Shown here piece by piece: positions 48,998-60,014 of a stretch of DNA of 64,000 nt. The first letter of the stretch is position 1, and the number at the start of each line of letters is the position of its first letter. The notes under the pieces were generated by a model. The model was not told the DNA's origin and did not search any database. It saw only the letters and a program-made list of their open reading frames with translations. This DNA comes from Naganishia liquefaciens (taxonomy: Eukaryota; Basidiomycota; Tremellomycetes; Filobasidiales; Filobasidiaceae). The DNA lies in assembly GCA_013423385.1 (NCBI GenBank), contig BLZA01000057.1, forward strand, positions 311,533-375,532. Reading direction: 5' to 3'. A program made the translations under genes and the position numbers.

Positions 48998-49355
48998 GTC
49001 TGGCTCCGTGTAGTGCGATATTCACATTTAGTATTCGGGGTCCGAAAAAGACAGTGTGCTACATGCTATGGGGTTAACGTACTCATGCTCTAAACGCTGA
49101 ATCAATTCAAGGACTGTAAATGTCCAAATTGAAGGGCTTTGGAAAGGGCTCGAATCACTCGCTTTTATTATCATCGATGGGGGAAAATGAAAGGAGGGCG
49201 TTGCGACTCACAGTAACGAATAGAAAAAGGATTCTGCCAGAAACGACATAGAGGGAGCGCATAAGCCCTATTTCGAGGTGAACTTGCGTTAACCAGACTC
49301 CCTTCTCACGGACTCATCACTTCTGCTCCGCTTAATTACTCGGATCCTTGAGGAT
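48998..49355. other. Intergenic, 358 bases
   Basis: No coding signal; promoter of the next gene. Confidence 0.45.
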
Positions 49356-50273
49356 ATGTCTACACCAAGCCAGAAGTCTAGCTCGCTTACTGGTTCTCAA
49401 GCTAGCCGTTTTGGGCAGTACACCATTGGCGGGGCTGATCCGACAACACATAGCAGCATGCACCGCACGGAAGGCTCCTCCAGTGTTTTTGTTCCCACTT
49501 TTCTGGTGCCGTCCGCCGCGATGGCGGCGGGGGGTCGAAAAGGGGGATCTAGCAGAAGTGGCTCTTGCTCTTTCAAATCAGGTCAGACAATGAAGACCTC
49601 TGGCTCCACCACGGGAGAGAGATCAGGAAAAGGGGCGGTGGAGTCGAATAAGACTTTGAAGGCGTTCAAGCAGTCCTTGAACTCAGCTCTTGCGAAACTG
49701 TCAATGGAAGTCACGGCAGATCCTGATCAATTGACGCGGATAATCCAAAAGGCAACTCTTTTCGAAGAGAGCGATGTCAGCTTGGAAGAGGCTGATGAGC
49801 AGTTCATGAACGGATTGACGGATACTGCCATTGGTATCTATTCGGATCATGCGGAAAAGATTGCCATAGAAACAAATCCCGAGCTTCGAGTGCGACTCGC
49901 GCGTACGTATATCAACGCTCTGGGTGGAATAGGACACCAAGCCCTTCAGAAAGGCCGTATGGAGATCATGCACAAAGTCATAGTAAAGGTGTTGCCGTAT
50001 TTTCAAAGTCCCGAGATGCACAACATCAAGCAGATGATAGAGGAAATGGCGCTACCCCATGAAGAGCGGAAAAGATTAGCTGAGATAGCTGAGCTCAAGC
50101 AGAACCGTCACATGTTGGATTGTCTGACAGCATACAATGCCAGCCTCGCCAGCTCCAATGCAGATAAGAAAAAGGCACCAACGCCTGCGACTACTGGGTC
50201 CCGATTGGCTTCCTCTCACAGCAGCGGAGATGACGAGGAACGATGTTCAGCGGGACCTTCCTTGTACAGGTAG
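49356..50273 (+). CDS. Orphan helical protein, single exon
   Basis: One exon of 305 residues, the only long intron-free gene besides the one at 57744. The first 95 residues are Ser/Thr/Gly-rich and disordered; residues 95-265 are strongly helical (NKTLKAFKQSLNSALAKLSM, ERKRLAEIAELKQNRHM). No signal peptide, membrane segment or known motif. In an intron-dense genome, lack of introns could mean recent origin, retroposition or horizontal transfer, but nothing in the composition proves this. Confidence 0.65.
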   Translation: MSTPSQKSSSLTGSQASRFGQYTIGGADPTTHSSMHRTEGSSSVFVPTFLVPSAAMAAGGRKGGSSRSGSCSFKSGQTMKTSGSTTGERSGKGAVESNKTLKAFKQSLNSALAKLSMEVTADPDQLTRIIQKATLFEESDVSLEEADEQFMNGLTDTAIGIYSDHAEKIAIETNPELRVRLARTYINALGGIGHQALQKGRMEIMHKVIVKVLPYFQSPEMHNIKQMIEEMALPHEERKRLAEIAELKQNRHMLDCLTAYNASLASSNADKKKAPTPATTGSRLASSHSSGDDEERCSAGPSLYR

Positions 50274-50708
50274 ACTTTGCATGATTGCAGGGTGATATTA
50301 CGGCTCGAAGGTTCCATAAACGTGCGCAGTCAGATACATGACTACAAGTCATAGCAGATCCGCGGACGGATTCAAGTGAAGCCGTCAACGTAGCCGTTCC
50401 GTTCTATAACCCCCCCCCCTCATGGTGCGCCCCGCATGCTGGTTAGTGGCTTACAGTATCGAAAGACGACTGCCGTTGGCGTTTGAAGGCAATGATATGT
50501 ATGACACCTCTAAGGCGGTGTAGAGCTGTGCCTGCACAGTCAAATGACTGAGTCCGTGATCATCAGCCATCTGATGCCACAAAAGCGAGGGGGAAAGCTT
50601 GCGCTGGTTATACAATGCGAACTACCGGTAGACTAGACCGTATCTCCTGACAGATACCGAGAGAATGGACGGAGACTCGGCGTGAGCTTCGTTGGCTATG
50701 CGCGATGT
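50274..50708. other. Intergenic with C9 tract
   Basis: 435 bases; includes a run of nine C near 50410 and no coding frame. Confidence 0.45.
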
Positions 50709-53284
50709 CTAATTTCCGCCCCCACCCCCTCCACCACAAGCTCCGCCGCCACCGCCACCGCCACCGCAGGTCCCAGCTCCTAGACCAGAGCTGCTTTCCC
50801 CCCAAGAGGCGTTCGAACAGCCTGCCCGGCCGCCTGCGCCTGTTTACTGTCAGCACGAAGCTCGTTGGGCGACCAGATTACTCACAGGCACCCGTTCCAC
50901 CAGTTCCGCAGTACCCTCCGCCCCCTAAGCCCACGCCAGCTGCACATCCTCCGCGCTTGTTACATTCATCTGAGCTCAAGCAATGCGGATTGGCAACAAT
51001 AAGCCCCCAAGCGGCTGCTCCACCGACAACAGCTGCGGCACCGAGACCGACGCCCCAGTAAGGCAAGCCCATTGAAGACATTCCGGGAGTCGCGGGAGGC
51101 ACATGCGATTTGTCGGGCGGTGGCTGCCCTTGTTGACCGTGATAGGACAAGGTCGGCACATCCTGAACGAAGGGATCGGGATGCTCAGGGTCCTTGATCA
51201 GCGCGCGCTTGAGCTCGAGGTCTTTCCCGTCATGGGTTGCGCCAAGGGATTGCGCCTTGCGGTTACGTGCTTGAATGTCGTTCATACGTTTGGCCCTCTG
51301 TCGTTGTGAAGCAGGAGTCTCGATCTGCACACATCAGCCCCCATATTGACAACCACAGGCTCGTGACTTACCACCACCAAATTATGCACACTCGGATGAC
51401 TCGCATCGCGTTCACCGACCTCCATCTCGGCAATCACCTTTTCAATCGCACGCCTCCTCTGATCAGTCTTGCTCTCTCCCTTGTTCCAGAATTTGAGCTT
51501 GTGCGATATAATCGAACTCAGACCTTCATCGATAGCCGACAAGTCGCCCTGATGACATCCGCACTGCGAGTAGGGGACTTTGAAGCGTGCGAGCCAGGCG
51601 CGAGACGTCAGATCGTAGGCATCGCCGAGTTTGACTTCCGAAACCTTGTCGTCGTGGTCGATGAATCGCGAGATGGGTGAGGTGATCTGGAGTGTATGCT
51701 CTCTGCGTACCATGAGAATCGTGATTCACTGCAATTCCGCTTCACTTACCGGTATTCATCCGGACGAAGTTGGTGAGTATGCCAAGCCAGATCGATATTC
51801 AGCGCTACACGATGTCAGCGAAAATACCAACAGTGCATGGAGTTGCGACCCACTCGGACATAAGAAACCCGATGGCATCGCCGCCATCAAATCCAAAAAC
51901 GCATGATATCTCGCCGCCGCTTTCTGCAACAAGAACGCTTGCCTCTTTCCACCATCAAACCTTCCCGGCTCAAGCCACCCCAGATCCTTCATCTTGCCGA
52001 TGAAATTCGCTTGACGCATCACAGCGGGCGCTAAAGCCACGCTTGCTTTTCCCGCATGCGAGTAGGCCGCGTACATTCGACCGATACGGAGGTTGACAGC
52101 TGTGCGCTTGAAAAGAACGCCGGGTGAGGTGCGAGCGATGGTGCCGGATTTGAGGGCTTCGTCGAGAAGTTTTTCAAAAGTTGCAAAGTCCCAGTTGAAG
52201 AGTTGTTGACCGAGACTTGAGGCAGTCCAGGGACCTTCGTCATCGTCATATCCGATTTTCTTTGAGTCTCTCTGGTCGTTCCTGACATCACGTGTGGAAA
52301 TATCCTTGGTCTTCTCCACGTACTTGCCATAGAAAAAGGCCGCAATAGCGTTGGACAGCCTGGGACCCACCATTGGCGTCATGTCACCCGTGGAAGGCAT
52401 CAATCCAAGTCCAGGCAGAAACCCAATCGTTCCACTGTGCACGCCAACGAGGTCATTACAGACTTTGGCGACCCGAAGCACGTCGTGCGTGATCATCAAT
52501 CCGCATGCGCAGCGGTGTTGGAACTGCTTTTGACAGTATCCGTGCGGACGCGAAGGGTGCATGAGCCATGGAACGGTGTTGTTGGTATTGCATTGCGGGC
52601 AGAGGAGGGAGAACGTCGATGTTTCTGGATCGGTCGGGATGGGTAGAGTTTCGTTTACCGGAGGTGTCTTTTCGTGTCGGACAGGGTTGTACTCGAAAGT
52701 AACGGGATCGATGTACGTTGTCTGAAATTTATGAGCTTCCTCTCTCGGATTTGGATTCCGGTACTTACCACAAGCTCCAGAGGAAATGCTCCAAGGCGCG
52801 CAATCGATTCCATTCCCGGATCTCGCTGACAATCTTCATAATACTTCCTCGGATTTAACATGTAGCTGTGCCAGACCATCATCACCTCTAAACCGGGCAA
52901 GTCTTCCCCTCTCAGCATCCCTCTGTAACCCCTTCTTCTCAACTCTAAAGCCCATCGCTGAAATTCCTGTTTGGCACGAACACAGAAGACAGCCCATCGC
53001 GTATCCCCGTCAAGTATGTCGCCCTGCGTCTCTGGCGTTATGCGCACTTTCTGCTGCATCGTATCAAACGCCGCGAGAAGTCTCAAGTGCAACTGCATCT
53101 CTGGCACGGTCACGAATGGCGCAACATTAAAGGGTCCGACGCGGAAACTTGCAGGAAGAAGGGTCCTTTCGTCGATAGGAGGCGGGGCAATGGGAGCTGA
53201 AGTCGAAGCGTATGACGGCGGGCCATCTGCTCTCGCGGTGAGATGCGCCGCATACGGCGGTGGCGAGTCTTTCGAGGTTCCCAT
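50709..53284 (-). CDS. DUF1399/GRDP-like protein, tandem copy 1
   Basis: Exons 52769-53284, 51854-52721, 51750-51804, 51372-51702, 50886-51324 and 50709-50839 give 779 residues. Glycine-rich-domain proteins (DUF1399) are known from plants and fungi; their biochemistry is poorly known. Head with two PPxY-like motifs (PPPY, PPSY); LHLRLLAAFDTMQ; the DUF1399 signatures VMMVWHSYMLNPRKYYEDC and LNIDLAWHTHQLRPDEY; a zinc-finger-like part (CPQC, then CQKQFQHRCACG); VPYSQCGCHQG. Then a hydrophobic segment (YWGVGLGAAAVVGGAAAWGL), a Cys-rich stretch and a poly-Gly/Cys end. The last parts suggest a membrane anchor followed by a Cys/Gly tail. The ATG at 53284 was chosen; the frame extends upstream only with TTG. 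Confidence 0.8.
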
Positions 53285-53973
53285 GGCAAGGGTGGCCAAA
53301 GAGGTAAGGCGGGCGGTCGTGAGGGGATGATGTGTTCGATAATGCTATTCAAGACGGGCTCTTAGCTGGCCAGGCTCAGATTAGTCATGTGAACATCGCC
53401 TCGGGGGTCGGCGTGCCGCACGTGTTCTGAGGCGGAGGCAAACAGGGTATAGCGATCTGAAAGCTAATCTGATGCAGATCTGCTATAGTTCATCTTGTTT
53501 AGCTGTACCTCAACTCAGCTCTGTTTGTCCTGTCTGCACTAGCAGCGAAACTAATAAGCATATACGAGATCACGAAAACGGCGAACACGCACACGAATGT
53601 CAACCATCCGGTGAGCAATATCCGGAAGAATATCCTTGGTCTCTTGTCAATCCGAAGGTCTTGTCTCCGGTTTGTTTGGTGCCTCTCCCCACGCGAGGCA
53701 CCTGCGTAGGGGCTGTTGCCGTCATCTCTAACAACGAAAAGACTTGAAGACTTTTAAGAATATTCGCTCCAGCAGCTTTGCATTCCAAGGCATATATGTC
53801 TCAATACCATCCAGTTTTTTCGAAGTATTCAGGTTAGATCCCAATGGCAATCCCTCGGCAGCAGCAACAAAAACACCACGAATGACAAGTAAAATTACAA
53901 CGATGGTACAAAGTGCAAAATCAAGTCGATCGGGAAGCATTAGAAACGCAAAAGAGCGCAAACGCTCGCTACA
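53285..53973. other. Spacer between tandem DUF1399 copies
   Basis: 689 bases, no supported frame; contains the promoter of copy 1 and the 3' flank of copy 2. Confidence 0.45.
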
Positions 53974-56407
53974 TTAAATTGCTCCCACGGGACCGGGAGC
54001 CTGTATGCAGTATCCGGCCATACATCCGGCGGCTACCATTCCTCCTCCCTTGAGGCTATAGTTCACACCTATAGAGTGTATAAGCAGATGCCTTGACGCC
54101 TATGAATTACTCACATATACCGGGTCCATTCGATACGCAGTATCCCGTGCCATTTGGCTCACCGCCAGCTCCCGCTGCACAATTCCCCCTTTTGAGGCAG
54201 TCGTCTTCATGAAGCGCATGAGGGTCCTGCGATGCCAAGCCCCATGCAGCAAGCCCTCCTGCGACAGGACCTGCACCAAGTCCCACTCCCCAGTACGGTA
54301 AGCAGCTGGAGCCTGCGGCCGAAGGCTCGTATGCGGGCGCTTTGTCGCTGAATTCCTGCGTTGGCGGTGCCTGTACGAATGGATCGGGATGCGCAGGGTC
54401 CTTGGTCAATGCCCGTCTAAGGCCCAGGTCCCGGCCCTTGAGGGATACCTTGAGCGTCACGGCTTTGAGGTTGAGTTTGTTAACTCGATCGAACCTCTGT
54501 TTTCTCTTCTCCGCGTGGGCGGGAGTCTCAACCTGTACAAGATCTCAGTAGTGCTTCAATGCTGCTTGTCCGCTTGCTCACAGTCACAAGGTTGTGCACA
54601 CTCGGATGGCTCGAGTCTCGCTCGGCCTGATCCATGGCCGAAATCACTTCGCCCATGACTCGCCTCATTTGGTCGGCCTTGCCTTTATTCCAAAACTTTA
54701 GCTTTCCCTGGATCGCCTGCCCGGCGCTCCCATCGGTATCTTCCAAATCGCCTTGGTGACATCCGCACTGCGAATAGGGAACTTTGAACATTGCAAGCCA
54801 AGCTCGGCTGGTTCGATCGTAGGCGTCGCCGAGCGCTACGTCAGCTACCTTGTCATCGTGGTCGATGAAGCGGCTAAGGGGTGATGTTATCTTCAGACTG
54901 TCATCACTGGATGGTCGTCAGTAAACGCTTGCCCTGCTAGCAGCAGCGGACGTACCGATAATGCGGGCCGTGAAGCTGATGCGTGTGCCACGCCAAATCG
55001 ATGTCGAGCGCTAAGAGCGATCAGCTGTATTTCGGATCTGACCCTGCCGACTTACTTGGGCAAAGTGCGACCTGCGGCGCAGCCGTCATCAAATCCAAAA
55101 AGGCATGGTACCTCGCTGCCGCCTTTTGCAACAAGAACACCGCCTCAATCCCGCCTTCCCAAATGCCTGGCTTGAGCCACCCCATGCCCGCCATGTGACT
55201 GAGGAAGTTTGCCTGTCGCATGACAGCTGGTCCCAGGGCCAGACTCGCCATCCCCTCATGTGCATACGCGGCTTACATCCGGCCAAATCGGAGGCGAATG
55301 TTGCTGAACTTGAAGGAGACGTGAGGCGTCGCTCGTTCCAAGCTGCCGTCGTTGAGCATGGCGTCCAGCTTGGCTTCTACCTCGTCAAATTTCCAATGGA
55401 AGACGAATTGCCCGAGGTCTGACGGTGTCCATTCCAGGACCACTTTTCTCAACAGTTTTGCGATGGCGCCAGAGACTCGGGGTCCGACCATATGCGTCAG
55501 ATCGCCCGTCAGAGGCATCAGGCCCAACCCGGCGAGGAACCTATGAGGACCGTCCGTATCGCCAACGATATCTCGACAGATTCTCGCCACGCGGAGGACT
55601 TCGTGGGTGATATTGAGACCGCATTGGCAGGCGTACTGAAAGTCCTTTTGACAGTAGCCGTGGGGCCGTGTTGGGTGCGACAACCAAGGGATGTCGTGTT
55701 TCTTCAAGCATTGGGGACAAGTCAGAGCAAAGGCCGCTGTCGGATCCGCGGGAAATGCAGGAACGCGACTGTCGGAGAATGCCTTTTCTTGCGTCGGACT
55801 ATAGGCAAACGTCTCCGCATCGATGTGCCTTGTCTGACAGGGAATCAGCCACAGCCCCGAGCATATACATCCGACTTACAACAAGCTGCAAAGGAAACGA
55901 CCCAGCCTGTGCAAGACGCTCGAACCTGGAATCCCGCTTCGAGTCCTCGTAGTACTTGCGGGGGTTCAGCATGTGCGCGTGCCAGACCATCAAGACATCC
56001 AACCCTGGCAACCCATCCCTTTCAAGCACGTCTTTGACATCCCCTTCCGTTGTGGAAAGCTCCTGGACCCATTGTTCATATTTCTTTTCTGCTCGAGTGC
56101 AGAACACGGACCATCTGGTGTCCGCATTAAGCACGGCTCCCTGCGTCTCTGGCGTCGTACGGACCTGCTGGTGGAGTGCATCGAATGCAGCGAGCAACCG
56201 AAGATGTAGCTTGAGTTCCGGCACGGTCACGAATGGCTTGGTCTTCAGCTTGCCGACCTTGAAATTGGCGGGAAGCAGGGTCGTCTTGTTGATTGACGGC
56301 GGGATGGCTGTCGATGCGGCGTACGAGGGGAGCGCGGCGCCACGAGGAGTCGGCTCGGATCGACCGCCAGAGTACGCCGGCGGGGCGTCTTTATTCGAGA
56401 GCATCAT
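53974..56407 (-). CDS. DUF1399/GRDP-like protein, tandem copy 2, with in-frame stop
   Basis: Exons 55880-56407, 55056-55833, 54956-55010, 54582-54906, 54115-54532 and 53974-54068. Intron positions, phases and even the 55-nt third exon match copy 1, so the two arose by tandem duplication. Domains are in the same order: PPAY and LPSY head, LHLRLLAAFDALHQ, VLMVWHAHMLNPRKYYED, CPQC, LDIDLAWHTHQLHGPHY, CGCHQG, hydrophobic LPYWGVGLGAG and a Cys-rich tail, here short and without the poly-Gly. At 55273-55275 a TAA stands where copy 1 has TAC (Tyr in GRMYAAY), and the frame stays open afterwards to a natural stop. The product is about 363 residues if the stop is obeyed, else 732. All other joins are intact, so any decay is recent. 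Confidence 0.72.
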
Positions 56408-57743
56408 CGCTGTGAGTCGTGGCGCAAGGCAGTTGGCTGCTTGAAAACGAGGAACATATGTTTATAGTGCGTCTGCTCGAGGTGGCCGCGCTGCCAGACA
56501 AAACAGACATCTCAGCGAACAATAACATCTTGCACATTGTTCAGCTCGGAGATCGGTATTCGGAACCCCGCACGGCCGGCTCCGACATTTGTCTCGGCTA
56601 TGCCGGCAAGGTTCAGGGGAAGTCGAAGTTGAAACATGTGATCGCGTTTCAGATTGTTGAGCTGGATATTGGGCGTTCAAAGACATAATCGCACAGCCTT
56701 CCATGCGTTCACGGGTCGACGAAAACAGCTCAAGCCCACTGAATGCATGCGCAATCTGGCAGAAGGTTTGATCAGGAGGTATCGCGCCTTGAACCGCGAA
56801 TGATCTCTGCCAGACATTGCGGCGAGACAGCAAGCGATTCTCCTAGGGTTTCGCAGCTGCCGAGAGACTGATACAGTCGCAAGTGAAGCAGGTGGAGAGG
56901 CAACAACTTCATAAGAGAATTGGTTCTTGTATCAACATGGTATCTAGAAGTGTTTCCAAAACTTGCATTTCTATTGGCCACCAGTGTTGAAGAGCGACTG
57001 GCAATTGAGATCGTCCGGGGACATCTCTAGTAAGGTATCAGCTCTCGAATATTGGAACAGTCGGGTTAGTGCATCGCTTCGTCCATGTTGATTAGCCCCA
57101 TAGATCCTTTGGAAAGCTGCGCGTGCCCACTACCAAGCCGAATACCAACATGCTATGGCAGGACACCTGGTTTGAGGATTGGTTCGCGCCTAAACTTAGT
57201 AGACAGATCGCGGTCTACGTGAAGGATGATTTATCATAGAAAACAAAATCGGTTGTACATCACTATATATAGACACGATTGTAAAGCGCCTTGGATTCCG
57301 TCAATCGTCTGAGAATTTGCGGAACAGTCCTGACTTGTCAAGAATGCATATGTATCGCTCGGAGCGTTTTGGCGACACTCTGAACGTTACTGACATCCTG
57401 CATTTGTGATCACCTCAAATCCTATTTTCACCTTTCGAAAGTTTCTCCAGTCGCAGTGCCTTGGCTACTCGAGCATTCGTCTTTTGTATTGTCGGGTACC
57501 TGAGGGCAACAAGCGAAGGGAGCGATGCATTCAGCGAAACAAGCACGATTTGCACGTGTCTTCACCTCTCACCGATGTTGCCTCTCTACTGTTGCTGAGC
57601 TGCAGGAAGGTCAACATACTCGAAAACTCCGTGCGGGGAGAGCCAACGAATGTTGTACCCTGAAGAGCAGACTGCTTGCTGGCTGCTGATCTTGCGCAGG
57701 TTCTGCGACCCGAACCGACCCGACCCTATCATCGATAGAATTG
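56408..57743. other. Intergenic, 1.3 kb
   Basis: The largest gene-free stretch on the right side. Both strands carry only short frames without start context. AT-rich patches (near 57210-57260) and nothing recognisable. Confidence 0.4.
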
Positions 57744-58262
57744 TTAGTCGAGGATTTCGTCGCTGACCGACGCCCCGTCTGTCGGTGGACCATTCGCGGT
57801 AGGACTCTTGAATTGCCATATTGCCGCATTCATGTCATCTGCAAGCCCGTCATAAGGCGGAGTGGCCGTCAACCAGGAAATAAAGGCACAACCGGCCTGG
57901 GATACGGGGTTTGCTCGTTGATGGTCCGTCAATCTGGAATTGCCTAGCGTTTTCTGCTGAACGGCGCCAATGCATTCACCGAGCATTCTAGCAAAAGTAG
58001 ATGTGACGTCTGGCCCGGCAGATGTAAGGAGATTGACAGCCTGCATCAGTGTACAAACACGGACCTTCAAAGGTCTTTGCACGACCTCCTCGTAGTCAGT
58101 AGTGCAATTCAGGAGTGCGGCTTGCAAATCTTCAAAGCCGTACGCTCCTAGGACCTGCGCTCCCGTTAGGCCGTCGGTGTTAATCGCCAAGTGATCGTCA
58201 TCGAGGAGATGTAGCAATATGAATTTGAAGTATGCTTCCTCTGACGGCGGAATCTCTGACAT
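57744..58262 (-). CDS. Orphan acidic protein, single exon
   Basis: 172 residues starting MSEIPPSEEAYFKFILLHLL. The frame extends upstream to a TTG only, so the ATG at 58262 is taken. Helical and mildly acidic (DDDHLAINTDGLTG, YEEVVQRPLKVRVCTLM), with a disordered Pro/Asp tail. No known motif. Could be a small adaptor protein or a lineage-specific gene; function unknown. Confidence 0.55.
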   Translation of the reverse strand: MSEIPPSEEAYFKFILLHLLDDDHLAINTDGLTGAQVLGAYGFEDLQAALLNCTTDYEEVVQRPLKVRVCTLMQAVNLLTSAGPDVTSTFARMLGECIGAVQQKTLGNSRLTDHQRANPVSQAGCAFISWLTATPPYDGLADDMNAAIWQFKSPTANGPPTDGASVSDEILD

Positions 58263-58752
58263 GATCTGAAATTGTCGCAGCCTGGTTGAAGATCGCGGAG
58301 ATGAAGGGAGAGATGTCAACGTTGTTGGGGGGAAGCGTCGGAAAGCACCTCGAGGCTCTGGTCTAGCCTAAGGTTCTGCCAACCCTTTTATCATGTCTTG
58401 GCAGGACTCCTTCGTACCAGCAAAAGTATTTTCCTTTCACGGATCTCCCTTTACATGGCGTTATCGATGTCTACCATATGGAGAGCGTGAACCACAGTAT
58501 ACTGACCAATCAAAACTTGCTCAATATGATTTTACGGATCAACACTTTCTCATGATCGGAAAGGCACGTCCATTATGGAGCCACAAGTGAGGAAACGTGT
58601 AAGCCTGGCTCAGAAGTGCTTGACTAGCTGCCAGAGAATCCTAGGCGTATCGAAGCCGTGACAATCAAATGGATGTCAATGATTGATACCGAGCGGAAGG
58701 GGCTGAAGAAAATCTGCCCTGATGATTCTGCGAGTCTTGACATTCCTGTATT
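58263..58752. other. Intergenic, 490 bases
   Basis: No supported frame. Confidence 0.45.
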
Positions 58753-59826
58753 TTATTTCCCGCCCTTCAGCGTCCTTATTGTGCGCCGCATGATTTTGGA
58801 GAACCACAGCCAATTCAGCCCGTTGAGGGCAATGTTCCCCATCCCATACTGCGAGGGGCGTTTGTCAGGTCAACGTTTACATATAGAGTGATCATACGCA
58901 CGACGAAGAAGAGAAATGCGGGGATCTCGTTCCACTCTTTGGTCATTTCTCGAAAGAAGATAAACGACTGCCAGGCTATGAGACTCGCGCGTTCTGGCAT
59001 TTACGAAGACTCACGTCTTTACTTCCACCAATGATTCGCGCTGCGAAGAATGCGAGAACGAACGCTACGTCGTTCATCTTTGCAAGCAAAGGGAAGCGCT
59101 TGTCGACGCCAAACTTCTCCTACATTCGTCCAGAGGTGTCAGGCGTTACTCTGCAGGCGGGAGAGTGCGACTCACGAAGAAGTACCGGAGGTTAAGCATT
59201 GGCGTAGATAGTTCCCATAGCAAGAATGACGGCCCAAAGTATGCGCAGAAGGGGCGCTATATAGATCTGAATTAGCTCTTTCTATATCACAGCGAATCCC
59301 GACCTACGAAGCTAAAACCAAAGACGGCAAGGCACGCAATGGCGTGTACGACGAAGCCTGCGGAGGCGTTGAATATCGAATCCACAGTATCCCAGATGAA
59401 GCTGTACCGAACATAAATGGTGAGCAAGGAGACTGACTCCTATTTCGTATCACGTACTATCCGCATGTGAAGGCCAGTACTTCTCCAACTCGCGGGTCAT
59501 ATCCGAATATCGGATCGTTCGCTAATTGCGGATCGTTGTAGGTCCTAAATGCCATATGGAGGATAAGTAGCGCATGCACGAGGGCTACCGTTTCATCAGC
59601 AATCACCAGTACTGAACCATACATTTGACTCACCGACAGTCTTGGATGCCCATTCTATTCGTTCTTTGCGGGTCGAGCCGTGTAGAGTCTTCGGAAAAAG
59701 TGCCGGCGAAAGGGTATACGAGGCGGATTGTATCGCAAAGAAAAGGACCGTGGATTTTGCAAGTGTTGGCAGGTGGTCCGGAAGATGTGGTAGGAAAGCC
59801 TCCATGTATGACATGGCAGACGACAT
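58753..59826 (-). CDS. TLC-domain membrane protein (TMEM56/TLCD-like)
   Basis: Seven exons (59634-59826, 59458-59584, 59308-59401, 59176-59256, 59023-59119, 58881-58975, 58753-58848) give 260 residues with several membrane helices. TLC domains occur in ceramide synthases, TRAM and lipid-remodelling proteins. Marks: LHGSTRKERIEWASKTV, FTCGYFIWDTVDS, VVHAIACLAVFGFSF (membrane His as in TLC), RPFCAYFGPSFLLWELSTPMLNLRYFF and the end NIALNGLNWLWFSKIMRR. The Lag1 motif of ceramide synthases is lacking, so it is not a ceramide synthase. Two late introns (GTAAAG, GTAAAC donors) were chosen because they restore the family end. Confidence 0.85.
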
Positions 59827-60014
59827 GGTGTCGTAGACAATTATATGATCCGAGTGAGCTGAAAGTAGAGATAGTCGATGAACGTTTCAGGTTGAAGTAG
59901 CTTCTATTCGCTAGCGCCGATCGCACCCGGACCCTACAGCTACAGTATGCGTACATTGAGGCAATCTGCGTCGCTATACCTGCTTCACTATACTCGTCTC
60001 TGACGCGAAGCACC

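Noticed and set aside
50405-50420. C9 homopolymer as a possible regulatory or G-quadruplex site
   Set aside because: A single run without partner runs nearby; more likely a replication-slippage tract.
58815-58880. Alternative end of the TLC protein (VNVDLTNAPRSMG)
   Set aside because: It is intron sequence; splicing to 58848 yields the family C-terminus NIALNGLNWLW.
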